From DASPHG01 sp035629775 (GTDB lineage Bacteria; Actinomycetota; Thermoleophilia; Solirubrobacterales; Thermoleophilaceae), in contig DASPHG010000009.1 of NCBI GenBank assembly GCA_035629775.1, positions 1-64,000 of the forward strand: a DNA stretch of 64,000 nt, read 5' to 3'. Below the pieces are notes generated by a model. The model was given only the letters and a program-made list of their open reading frames with translations. It made no database searches and was not told where the DNA came from. Position numbers and translations under genes: made by a program. Shown here piece by piece: positions 24,760 to 31,811 of this stretch. Numbering within the stretch: position 1 is the first letter of the stretch; each line of letters begins with the position of its first letter.

Positions 24760-25820
24760 GCGCGCGCCTCCAGGATGATGTTGAAGGGCGTCTCCGTGGC
24801 CTTGCGGACCTGCGCGAAACCGCCCTCCTTCAGCACCTCCGACAGCCGCTCGAAGCCCGCCTGGGCGCCGAGGGCCAGGCCGACGTCCTGCGACTGCGAC
24901 GCCGGCGTGCAGATCAGCGTCGACGCGCCGTAGAACATCCGCCCCACCGGATTGACGTTGTCGGTCAGGTTGTCGCCGCCGTTCGGCTCCACGATGAAGT
25001 ACGTGCCGCCCGGGTTGAGCGCCTCCGCCGTGTGCTTGGCAGCCCCGACCGGATCGCCCATGTCGTGCAGGCAGTCGAAGTTGCACACCAGGTCGAACTT
25101 CCCGGGGAAGTCCTGCGCTGACGCGACCTCGAACGAGACGCGGTCGCCCAGACCCTCCGCCTCCGCCAGCTCACGGGCGCGCGCGATCGACTCGTCGTGG
25201 TAGTCGAACCCGACGAACTCCGAGTTCGGGTACTCCCGCGCCATGATCACCGTCGACGCTCCATGGCCGCAGCCGACGTCGGCGACACGGATCCCCTCCT
25301 GCAGCCGGCCCTCGACGCCGTCGAGGGCCGGGATCCACTCGGCCGTCAGGTGCGCCTGGTAGCCGGGCCGGAAGAACTTCTCGGTTCCGTGGAAGAGCCG
25401 GTGGTCGTGCTCGTGCCAGCCCATCCCCCCGCCGGTGCGGAACGCCTCGACGAATTTCTCCTCGTCTGCCCAGACGGACGCCATGATGTCGAACCCGCCC
25501 ATCAGATACACGGGGCTGTCCGGCTCGGCGAACACCATCGCGTGCTCGGCGGGCAGCTCGTACCGGTCGCCCTCGGCGTCGTACTCGACGTAACCGCCGG
25601 CGACCTGGTTTGCGAGCCACTCGCGGACGAGCCGCTCGTCGCAACCCGCCTTCTCTGCGACCTCGGCCGAGCTGAGCGGGCCGGCCCCCTTCATTCCTTC
25701 ATAGAGCCCGAGCTTTACCCCGAGCAAGGTGAGCGGCGCGCTCATGGCGGCGCTCATGTCTGTGACGACGCGGCCGACGAACTCCTCGAGCCGTGCCTCG
25801 TCGATAGCGGCTGTGGCCAT
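24756..25820 (-). CDS. Class I SAM-dependent methyltransferase with winged-helix N-domain
   Basis: A 354-residue small-molecule methyltransferase. The N-terminal 90 residues form a dimerisation/winged-helix domain (LTLLGVKLGLYEGMKGAGPLSS AEVAEKAGCDERLVREWL). The SAM site is VADVGCGHGASTVI near residue 172, with the acidic loop VGFDYHDESIARARE near 195 and NFDCLHDMGDP near 235. The architecture resembles the mycobacterial Rv2258c type and O-methyltransferases. The substrate is unknown. GGAGGAGGG lies before the ATG. The promoter region has a perfect TTGACA and palindromic repeats, so the gene is probably regulated. Confidence 0.88.
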   Translation of the reverse strand: MATAAIDEARLEEFVGRVVTDMSAAMSAPLTLLGVKLGLYEGMKGAGPLSSAEVAEKAGCDERLVREWLANQVAGGYVEYDAEGDRYELPAEHAMVFAEPDSPVYLMGGFDIMASVWADEEKFVEAFRTGGGMGWHEHDHRLFHGTEKFFRPGYQAHLTAEWIPALDGVEGRLQEGIRVADVGCGHGASTVIMAREYPNSEFVGFDYHDESIARARELAEAEGLGDRVSFEVASAQDFPGKFDLVCNFDCLHDMGDPVGAAKHTAEALNPGGTYFIVEPNGGDNLTDNVNPVGRMFYGASTLICTPASQSQDVGLALGAQAGFERLSEVLKEGGFAQVRKATETPFNIILEARA

Positions 25821-25846
25821 TTCAGCCCTCCTCCGTTAGTTGTCCC

Positions 25847-25884
25847 CTGCGTTACGCAGTCGTGCGATCAGACCATGCGTTACG
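25847..25884. promoter_or_regulatory. Palindrome plus direct repeat: probable operator
   Basis: CTGCGTTACGCAG (25847-25859) is a perfect 6-1-6 palindrome just downstream of the methyltransferase promoter. Its core GCGTTACG (25849-25856) recurs at 25877-25884 between the -35 and -10 boxes, 28 bp apart. This is the layout of a TetR-like repressor site, though the regulator is not identified. Confidence 0.5.
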
Positions 25885-25896
25885 GCCTTGTGTCAA
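25867..25896 (-). promoter_or_regulatory. Sigma70-type promoter for the methyltransferase
   Basis: On the minus strand TTGACA (25891-25896 complement) is followed by an 18-bp spacer and TCTGAT (25867-25872 complement). The -35 is a perfect match. It gives a leader of about 40 nt ending in a strong Shine-Dalgarno. Confidence 0.6.
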
Positions 25897-25905
25897 TGCG
25901 CCACC

Positions 25906-26511
25906 TCACACACCGCCGCGCTCGAGCAGGCGGATGTCGTGCGCCAGCCGCTCCGGGGTCGCCTGTTCGACGGGGAATCCGATGCGCTGGAAACCGCGCT
26001 CGTCCACCAAAACGATGCGCGCCTGGTGCTCTGCGCGCGCGGTCTGAGGCTCGACCGCGTACCCGCGCCAGAGCGGCCTGAGCTCGGCGCGGCTCCCGAG
26101 CACGAACCGCATGCGCCCGAGCAGCCGTTGCTCGGACAGGAAGGCGCGCGCGCTGTCGGCCGTGTCGCGCGCGGGGTCCACGGCGACTGCGAGCGCCGGG
26201 ACGTCGCGGCCAAGCTCGTTGAGCGCGCCTTTCACCTGCTGGGCCGCGGGCGGACAGGTTTCCTCGCAGTTCGTGTAGAGGAACGTGACGATCACGGGCT
26301 CGCCGCGAAAATCGCGCATCGCGATCGGCTCATCGCGCTCGTCGGTGAGCGTGAAGTCGGGTGCGCGCACGCCCTCGGGCATCCGTGATCCGGCGAAGCC
26401 CTCGGAGGCGACCTCGGGCGATCCGTCGTCGCTCTCGACGATCGCGTAGGCGGCGGCGCCAATCGCGAACACGCCCACGAGGAAGAGGGCGATGAGCAGG
26501 CGCGGGTTCAC
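25906..26511 (-). CDS. SCO1/SenC/PrrC copper chaperone
   Basis: A 201-residue membrane-anchored protein that helps load the CuA site of cytochrome oxidase. One N-terminal helix (LLIALFLVGVFAIGAAAYAIV) anchors it. The thioredoxin-like domain has VKxxDF-like VRAPDFTLTDERDEP, then FLYTNCEETCPPAAQ with the CxxxC copper ligands near residue 85, and the third ligand His in RAEHQARIVLVDERG near 165. The start is a GTG placed 7 nt after TAGCCT; longer frames overlap the divergent gene. Confidence 0.9.
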   Translation of the reverse strand: MNPRLLIALFLVGVFAIGAAAYAIVESDDGSPEVASEGFAGSRMPEGVRAPDFTLTDERDEPIAMRDFRGEPVIVTFLYTNCEETCPPAAQQVKGALNELGRDVPALAVAVDPARDTADSARAFLSEQRLLGRMRFVLGSRAELRPLWRGYAVEPQTARAEHQARIVLVDERGFQRIGFPVEQATPERLAHDIRLLERGGV

Positions 26512-26518
26512 CGGCCGG

Positions 26519-26528
26519 AGGCTACCCT
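26519..26528. promoter_or_regulatory. Divergent leaderless -10 boxes sharing one TA
   Basis: On the plus strand TACCCT (26523-26528) ends 6 nt before the ATG at 26535. On the minus strand TAGCCT (26519-26524) ends 7 nt before the GTG at 26511. The two hexamers share bases 26523-26524, so RNA polymerase cannot occupy both at once. Confidence 0.5.
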
Positions 26529-26534
26529 TGGGCC

Positions 26535-27569
26535 ATGCGCGCTCTGGTCGCCCTCGCGGCCGCCGCCGCGCTCGTGTCGGTGCCAGCACCTGCCCTTGCG
26601 CAGGCCCCGGCCGAGCCCTTCGACGGCACGATCCCCTTCGACTGCGTGCTCCAGCAGGTGGGCACCGGCACGGACTTCCCCGACCCCGACGCGGACCCCT
26701 TCTGCGTCGAGTACGACAAGCGGCACCAGAACGTGACCGAGCTCGGCGTGGTCGAGTTCCTCTCGCTCGAGCCGGCACGGGTCGCGGCGGCCACGTCGAA
26801 GTGCTTCTACTACCAGCGGGACCACTGGGTCGGGTCGGTCATCCAGGGGAACGGTGCGACGCAAACCTACGCGTGGGACGGCTCGTACTACTTCGACAAG
26901 GCCAAGGCCGCGGGCGGCGCCTACATCGAGAACTTCACGATCAACGGCCGCAGCGGCGACCCGACCGCGCTGCCGGGCTTCCCCGAGCAGTGGAAGCCGT
27001 ACTTCGGCTACGGCCGGGGCGGGGTTCACGCACCGGGTTCGATCGAGGCGGACCCCGACTGCGTCGCGAAGGCGGAGGAGGAGTCCCCCTATCGCACCGA
27101 GCCCGAGCCGAAGCCGGGACCGCGCGGATGCCCGCAGGCCCGGGGCGGGGTGGGGCGCAGGATCGGCGGGCTCGCGCTCGGCGAGACGCGCGGGAAGACG
27201 ATCGAGCGCAACGGAGAGCCGAAGTACGTGCGCCGCCGCTTCCTCCGCTACTGCGTCAACGGCGGGGGCAAGTACATGGCCGGTTTCCCGTCGAAGCGGT
27301 CCGGCGCGCAGGCCCAGTTCCTGTTGACGAGCAACCCGGGGTTCGCCACGGACGGGGTCCGGCGCCTGACGCCGAAGCGCCAGGCGCGGCAGCGGCTGGA
27401 GGGCGAGCGGTTCCTCTTCCGAACCCGCAGGACACGCGTCTGGGCGGTGCCCAGGCGGTCCCACCTCCTGCTCGTCATGCTTCGGAAGGGGCGCGTCGCG
27501 GCGCTCGCGAGTGCCGCGCGGTCGCTGCCGCGCGAGCGCCTGATCGCGTATTACCGCGCCTCCAGGTAG
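26535..27569 (+). CDS. Secreted protein of unknown function
   Basis: A 344-residue exported protein. Residues 1-22 (MRALVALAAAAALVSVPAPALA) are a signal peptide. The middle is rich in aromatic residues (KCFYYQRDHWVGSVIQGNG, TYAWDGSYYFDKAKAAGGAYIENF) with several cysteines. A basic C-terminal half holds VGRRIGGLALGETRGKTIERNG, a pattern seen in secreted actinobacterial proteins that carry a 'bab'-like repeat. I do not recognise a catalytic site. It is divergent from SCO1 with overlapping -10 boxes, so the two may be expressed alternately. Confidence 0.8.
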   Translation: MRALVALAAAAALVSVPAPALAQAPAEPFDGTIPFDCVLQQVGTGTDFPDPDADPFCVEYDKRHQNVTELGVVEFLSLEPARVAAATSKCFYYQRDHWVGSVIQGNGATQTYAWDGSYYFDKAKAAGGAYIENFTINGRSGDPTALPGFPEQWKPYFGYGRGGVHAPGSIEADPDCVAKAEEESPYRTEPEPKPGPRGCPQARGGVGRRIGGLALGETRGKTIERNGEPKYVRRRFLRYCVNGGGKYMAGFPSKRSGAQAQFLLTSNPGFATDGVRRLTPKRQARQRLEGERFLFRTRRTRVWAVPRRSHLLLVMLRKGRVAALASAARSLPRERLIAYYRASR

Positions 27570-27580
27570 GTCGCTACACT
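27551..27580 (+). promoter_or_regulatory. Promoter of the moeZ-cysO-cysM cluster
   Basis: TTACCG (27551-27556), an 18-bp spacer and TACACT (27575-27580) precede the rhodanese-MoeB gene, giving a leader of about 35 nt. The -35 overlaps the end of the previous gene. Confidence 0.5.
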
Positions 27581-27621
27581 AAATGAAGTAAAGGCGATCA
27601 GGTTTGAGGGATTTGAGGTAG

Positions 27622-28809
27622 ATGGCCACGGGCGCAGAGCTCATCCGACAGATCAAGGAGCGAATCGAGGAGGTCGATCCGCGCGAGGTGAACGACCTCG
27701 TGGAGGGCGGCCCGAACGGCACCTTGATCGTGGACGTGCGCGAGCAGCACGAGTTCGAGGAGGCGCACCTCCCGGGCGCCAAGCACGTGCCGCGCGGCCA
27801 TCTCGAGTCCCGGATCGAGACGGCGGCGCCGGACAAGTCGAAGCGCGTGATCCTGTACTGCCAGTCGGGCAACCGGTCGGCGCTCGCCGCGCACACGCTC
27901 CAGGAGCTCCTCGGCTACGAGGACGTCGCCTCGATGAACGGCGGGATCACGCTGTGGAAGGACCGCGGCTACGACGTCGAGGTGCCGCGCTCGCTGACGG
28001 CGGAGCAGCGCTCGCGCTACTCCCGCCACCTCCTCATCCCGGAGATCGGCCTCGAGGGCCAGATGAAGCTGCTCGACGCGAAGGTGCTGCTGCTTGGCGC
28101 CGGCGGGCTCGGCTCGCCGATCGCGCTCTACCTGGCCGCCGCCGGTGTCGGGACGCTTGGCATCGTCGACGACGACGAGGTGGACCTGTCGAACCTGCAG
28201 CGCCAGGTGGCGCACTCGGAGGAGCGCGTCGGAATGCCGAAGGTCGACTCGGCCGAGATCGCGATCAAGGGCATCAACGGCGACGTGAACGTCGTGAAGT
28301 ACCAGAAGCGCCTCGACGCCTCGAACATCATGGAGATCATCGAGGGCTACGACGTCATCGTGGACGGCGTGGACAACTTCCCGACGCGCTACCTGCTGAA
28401 CGACGCCACCGTCCGGCTGCGGATCCCCGTCGTGTCGGCCTCGATCCTGGGCTTCGACGGCCAGCTCTCCGTCTTCCATCCCTACGAGGGGCCGTGCTAC
28501 CGCTGCCTCTATCCGACCCCGCCGCCGGCCGAGCTGGCGCCGTCCTGCGGCGCGAACGGGGTCCTCGGCGTGCTGCCCGGCGTGATGGGCCTGCTACAGG
28601 CGGTCGAGGTCATCAAGCTGGTGACGGGGGCGGGCGAGCCGCTGACCGGCCGCCTACTCCTGTACGAGGCGCTCGGCGCGACGTTCACCGAGCTGAAGGT
28701 CCGGCGCGATCCCGACTGCCCGATCTGCTCGCGTGACCCCGAGTCCATCTCGGACGAGGAGATGGGCGTCTTCCCGGATTACGAAGCCTTCTGCGCCGCA
28801 GCGGGCTAG
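27622..28809 (+). CDS. Rhodanese-MoeB fusion, sulfur-carrier adenylyltransferase (MoeZ-like)
   Basis: A 395-residue enzyme that adenylates and sulfurates the C-terminal Gly of a ThiS/MoaD-type carrier. Residues 20-120 form a rhodanese domain (LIVDVREQHEFEEAHLPGA, active-site loop YCQSGNRS). Residues 130-370 form the E1-like MoeB domain (RYSRHLLIPEIGLEGQ, VLLLGAGGLGSPIALYL, VDGVDNFPTRYLLND) with zinc pairs CYRC and CPIC. Mycobacterial MoeZ has rhodanese at the C-terminus; here the order is reversed. It sits in a cluster with CysO, CysM and Mec, which fixes its likely partner as CysO. A TACACT-based promoter lies upstream. Confidence 0.93.
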   Translation: MATGAELIRQIKERIEEVDPREVNDLVEGGPNGTLIVDVREQHEFEEAHLPGAKHVPRGHLESRIETAAPDKSKRVILYCQSGNRSALAAHTLQELLGYEDVASMNGGITLWKDRGYDVEVPRSLTAEQRSRYSRHLLIPEIGLEGQMKLLDAKVLLLGAGGLGSPIALYLAAAGVGTLGIVDDDEVDLSNLQRQVAHSEERVGMPKVDSAEIAIKGINGDVNVVKYQKRLDASNIMEIIEGYDVIVDGVDNFPTRYLLNDATVRLRIPVVSASILGFDGQLSVFHPYEGPCYRCLYPTPPPAELAPSCGANGVLGVLPGVMGLLQAVEVIKLVTGAGEPLTGRLLLYEALGATFTELKVRRDPDCPICSRDPESISDEEMGVFPDYEAFCAAAG

Positions 28810-28824
28810 GGTCCGCCGCCACCG

Positions 28825-29097
28825 ATGCCGACCGCGAAGATCCCACCAGTGCTGCGCGCCTCGACCGGGGGCGAGAAGGAGGTGGACGTCGACGGCGAGA
28901 CCGTCGGCGACGCCCTGCGCTCGCTCGCCTCGCAGCACCCCGACACCGAGCGCCAGCTCTTCGGCGAGAACGGCGAGCTGAACCGCTACGTCAACGTCTA
29001 CAAGAACGACGAGGACGTGCGGGTCCTGGAAGGCCTCGACACCCCGCTGGCCGGCACGGACACGCTGATGATCTTGCCGGCGATGGCCGGGGGCTAG
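28825..29097 (+). CDS. cysO: ThiS/MoaD-like sulfur carrier protein (CysO)
   Basis: A 90-residue beta-grasp protein ending in AMAGG, the di-glycine tail that is thiocarboxylated. NVYKNDEDVRVLEGLDTPLAGTDTLMILPAM is the CysO/MoaD C-terminal half. The context (MoeZ-like activator before it, CysM after it, Mec peptidase near) matches the M. tuberculosis mec-cysO-cysM pathway, in which the thiocarboxylate supplies sulfur for cysteine. The gap to the previous gene is 15 bp. Confidence 0.9.
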   Translation: MPTAKIPPVLRASTGGEKEVDVDGETVGDALRSLASQHPDTERQLFGENGELNRYVNVYKNDEDVRVLEGLDTPLAGTDTLMILPAMAGG

Positions 29098-29111
29098 CCT
29101 TTCCCTACGCA

Positions 29112-30086
29112 ATGAGCGCGGGCGTCGACAACCGACCCTGCGGGGGCAAGTACGCGGACATCGTCGCGTCGATCGGGCACACGCCGCTCGTCGAGCTGAA
29201 GTCGCTGTCGCCCAAGCCCAACGTGCGCATCTGGGCGAAGCTCGAGAGCGCGAATCCGACCGGGTCGGTGAAGGATCGCGTGGCGCGCGCCCTCATCGAG
29301 GACGCCGAGGCACGGGGCGCGATCCAGCCGGGCCAGACGATCCTCGAGCCGACGTCCGGCAACACCGGGATCTCGCTGGCGATGATCTGCCGCCGCAAGG
29401 GCTACCCGCTCAAGGTCGTGATGCCCGACAACGTGACCGAGGAGCGGACCCAGCTCCTGCGCATGTACGGCGCCGAGATCGAGTACTCGCCCGGCGAGCA
29501 GGGCTCGAACGGCGCGGTCGCGAAGGCGCTCGAGATGGCGGGGTCCGACCCGTCCTACTACATGCCGTACCAGTACGGCAACGAGGCGAACCCGCGCGCG
29601 CACTACGACGGAACCGCGGTCGAGATCCTCGAGGAGCTCGGCGACGTGGCCGCCTTCGTGGGCGGGCTCGGCACGGGCGGGACCCTGATGGGGAACGCGC
29701 GGCGGCTGAAGGAGGCCGACGCCGCGACGTTGATCGTCGCCGCCGAGCCGCTCCAGGGCGAGCTCGTCCAGGGCCTGCGGTCGCTGGCCGACGGGTTCAT
29801 CCCGCCGATCATCGACCTGGCGCTGCTCGACCGGAAGATCTTCGTCTCGAACCGCGACGCCGTCGTGTGGACGAAGCGCCTGATCGAGGAGGAGGGGATC
29901 TTCGCCGGCGTGTCGAGCGGCGCGGTCGCGGCGATCGCCCATCGCGTGGCGGCCGACCTCGACGGCGGGAACGTCGTGACGGTGTTCCCCGACGGCGGCT
30001 GGAAGTACCTGTCGTCGGGCGTGTACACGAAGAGCCTCGAGGAGCTCGAGGCCGACGGGACGCTCGAGACGGCGTCCTTCTGGTAG
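29112..30086 (+). CDS. cysM: O-phosphoserine sulfhydrylase / cysteine synthase
   Basis: A 324-residue PLP enzyme. The Schiff-base Lys is in ANPTGSVKDRVA near residue 53, the phosphate-binding loop GGLGTGGTLMG near 185 and TSGNTGIS near 80. The sequence YADIVASIGHTPLVELKSLSPK is typical of the CysM group that uses the CysO thiocarboxylate. It is cotranscribed with cysO (14-bp gap) and followed by a tatA-like gene and mec. The product would be CysO-cysteine, later cut by Mec. Confidence 0.93.
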   Translation: MSAGVDNRPCGGKYADIVASIGHTPLVELKSLSPKPNVRIWAKLESANPTGSVKDRVARALIEDAEARGAIQPGQTILEPTSGNTGISLAMICRRKGYPLKVVMPDNVTEERTQLLRMYGAEIEYSPGEQGSNGAVAKALEMAGSDPSYYMPYQYGNEANPRAHYDGTAVEILEELGDVAAFVGGLGTGGTLMGNARRLKEADAATLIVAAEPLQGELVQGLRSLADGFIPPIIDLALLDRKIFVSNRDAVVWTKRLIEEEGIFAGVSSGAVAAIAHRVAADLDGGNVVTVFPDGGWKYLSSGVYTKSLEELEADGTLETASFW

Positions 30087-30092
30087 CCGGCC

Positions 30093-30263
30093 GTGTTCAA
30101 CATCAGCCCACTCGAGATCATGGTGCTGGCCGTGATCGCGCTCATCGTCCTCGGGCCCCAACGCCTGCCGGAGATGGCGCGATCGCTCGGTCGCGGCATG
30201 CGCGAGTTCCGCGCCGCCCTCTCGGCGGACGACACGGACGGCCCGAAGCGCCGACGGGACTGA
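30093..30263 (+). CDS. TatA/TatB-family twin-arginine translocase subunit
   Basis: A 56-residue protein from GTG. It has a single N-terminal helix (LEIMVLAVIALIVLGPQRLP), the GPxRLPE hinge and the amphipathic MARSLGRGMREFRAAL, then a charged tail. It forms or nucleates the Tat pore in the cytoplasmic membrane. It is inserted between cysM (6-bp gap) and mec (2-bp gap). A Tat-type substrate (the 31104 gene) lies 0.8 kb downstream. A TatA rather than TatB assignment is not certain. Confidence 0.9.
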   Translation: MFNISPLEIMVLAVIALIVLGPQRLPEMARSLGRGMREFRAALSADDTDGPKRRRD

Positions 30264-30265
30264 CC

Positions 30266-30649
30266 ATGCGCATGACCCGCGAGCAGCACGACGCCCTGGT
30301 CGCGCATGCGCGCGAGGAGGCGCCCAACGAGTGCTGCGGCTACCTCTGGGCGCGGAACGGGAGCGTGGAGGACGTCATGCGCTCCCGCAACCTGCGCGAT
30401 TCGCCGTACGGTTACGAGCTCGACCCGCAGAGCTTGCTGGCCGCCAACGAGCTGGACGACGAGGGTGCCGATGTCGGCATCTACCACTCGCACCCGCGCA
30501 GCCCGGCCGAGCCCTCGCAGACGGACATCAACCTCGCCCACTACCCCCACTGGACGTACGTCATCGTCTCCCTCGCGGGCGACCCCGACGTCCGGGCCTG
30601 GCGGATCGCCGACGGCCGTGTCGAGGAAGACCCCATCGAAGTCGCTTAG
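30266..30649 (+). CDS. mec: Mec-type JAMM metallopeptidase
   Basis: A 127-residue zinc isopeptidase of the JAB1/MPN family. The JAMM motif is EAPNECCGYL (Glu near 21) and HSHPRSPAEPSQTD near residue 73, the full HxHx7SxxD pattern. In M. tuberculosis Mec removes cysteine from CysO-cysteine and regenerates the carrier, which fits the cluster here. It overlaps the next gene, which starts at an in-frame GTG 32 bp before the mec stop. Confidence 0.93.
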   Translation: MRMTREQHDALVAHAREEAPNECCGYLWARNGSVEDVMRSRNLRDSPYGYELDPQSLLAANELDDEGADVGIYHSHPRSPAEPSQTDINLAHYPHWTYVIVSLAGDPDVRAWRIADGRVEEDPIEVA

Positions 30650-31091
30650 CTGCCCGCGCTGCGGGGTCGAGCACTCGCTCGACGAGCGCTTCTGCTCGCG
30701 CTGCCGCTTTCCACTGGTCTACGCCGGCTACGAGCGCATCGACCCGGAGTACACGCGCGGGGACCTCGTTCGCGTGGCGGGGGGCCGCAACCAGGCCGAG
30801 GCCGAGCTGATCCAGAATCTCCTGCTCGAGGAGGGGATCCCGAGCGTGGTGCGGCGGAGCGCGGGATTCGACGTTCCCGACTACCTGGCCGGCGGCCCGC
30901 GGGACGTGCTCGTCGCCGAGTCGGCGCTCACGGCCGCGCGCGAGATGCTCCTCGAGGCGGACCTGGCGCCGCCGCCGTTCCCGGCCGCCGCCGACGCCCG
31001 CCCGCTGCGGACCGTCGCGGTCGTCCTGGCCTTGGTGGTCGGCGCCATGGTCGTGGTCTACCTCTTGTGGTTGGCGGCCCCCGGGGGGTAG
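30618..31091 (+). CDS. Zinc-ribbon membrane protein with DUF2007-like domain
   Basis: A 157-residue protein. Residues 11-31 (LSCPRCGVEHSLDERFCSRC) form a zinc ribbon. The next part, NQAEAELIQNLLLEEGIPSVVRR ... RDVLVAESALTAAREML, is a DUF2007-type putative signal-transducing domain. One C-terminal helix (TVAVVLALVVGAMVVVYLLWL) anchors it. It may sense metal or redox state at the membrane, which is inference. The start is a GTG inside mec, so it is coupled to the cysteine cluster. Confidence 0.75.
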   Translation: MSRKTPSKSLSCPRCGVEHSLDERFCSRCRFPLVYAGYERIDPEYTRGDLVRVAGGRNQAEAELIQNLLLEEGIPSVVRRSAGFDVPDYLAGGPRDVLVAESALTAAREMLLEADLAPPPFPAAADARPLRTVAVVLALVVGAMVVVYLLWLAAPGG

Positions 31092-31103
31092 TCTCAGTCC
31101 TGC

Positions 31104-31811
31104 GTGCTGGGACGGGAGCTCACACGGCGGGACCTGATCGAGCGCGGCGGGATGGCAGGCCTCGCCGCCTTCGTCGCGCAGCTTCCTGGCGTGCTCTCGG
31201 CGAAGGGCCTGCTCGAGGACGCGCACGCGCAGAGCGGCGACGTAGTGGTCGAGACGCTCAGCGCCCTCGTCGCGTTCGTCCTCCCGGGTGACGATCCGTA
31301 CTCGGAGGCCCAGGGCACGCCGACAAACGAGCCCGGCGGGATCGAGGCCGGCACCGTTCCCGTCTTCATCCGCAACCTCGACGCGTTCGTGCCGGCCAAT
31401 ATCCCGCAGCTCGGCACGACGACGCTGCCCGCGTCCGGCGCGGTCGCCCTCCTGCTGAACCGCTACGCGCTCGAGGTGGATCCAGCCTCGGGGGAGGGCG
31501 ACGCGATCTCGCCGTTCGCGCGGCTGAGCTTCGACGAGAAGGCCGAGGCGCTCAGGCTGTTCGAGGCGGATCCGCTGTGGAACGACACCGAGTTCAAGTT
31601 CGTCTCCGGGATCCTTCCTGCCTTCGTCGGGTTCCTCGCCTGGTCGGAGGCGGGCGTGATCGATCCGGAGACCCGCGAGCTCACGAAGCGCCCGGTCGGC
31701 TGGCGGCTGTCGAAGTACGACGGGCCCGCGGAGGGGCACCCCGAGTTCCGCGGCTACTACCGGGGCCACAAGCGCGCGCGGAAACGGAAGCGGAGGCGCG
31801 ACCGTGCGTGA
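31104..31811 (+). CDS. Tat-exported subunit, gluconate 2-dehydrogenase subunit 3-like
   Basis: A 235-residue protein. The N-terminus carries a twin-arginine signal (LTRRDLIERGGMAGLAAFVAQ). The rest matches the small subunit 3 that accompanies membrane sugar dehydrogenases and GMC enzymes (VETLSALVAFVLPGDDPY, FARLSFDEKAEALRLFE). The C-terminus is very basic (KRARKRKRRRDRA). It overlaps the GMC oxidoreductase by 8 bp, so the two are likely a complex exported together by Tat ('hitch-hiking'). The start is GTG, 9 nt after a TAGTCT box. Confidence 0.8.
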   Translation: MLGRELTRRDLIERGGMAGLAAFVAQLPGVLSAKGLLEDAHAQSGDVVVETLSALVAFVLPGDDPYSEAQGTPTNEPGGIEAGTVPVFIRNLDAFVPANIPQLGTTTLPASGAVALLLNRYALEVDPASGEGDAISPFARLSFDEKAEALRLFEADPLWNDTEFKFVSGILPAFVGFLAWSEAGVIDPETRELTKRPVGWRLSKYDGPAEGHPEFRGYYRGHKRARKRKRRRDRA

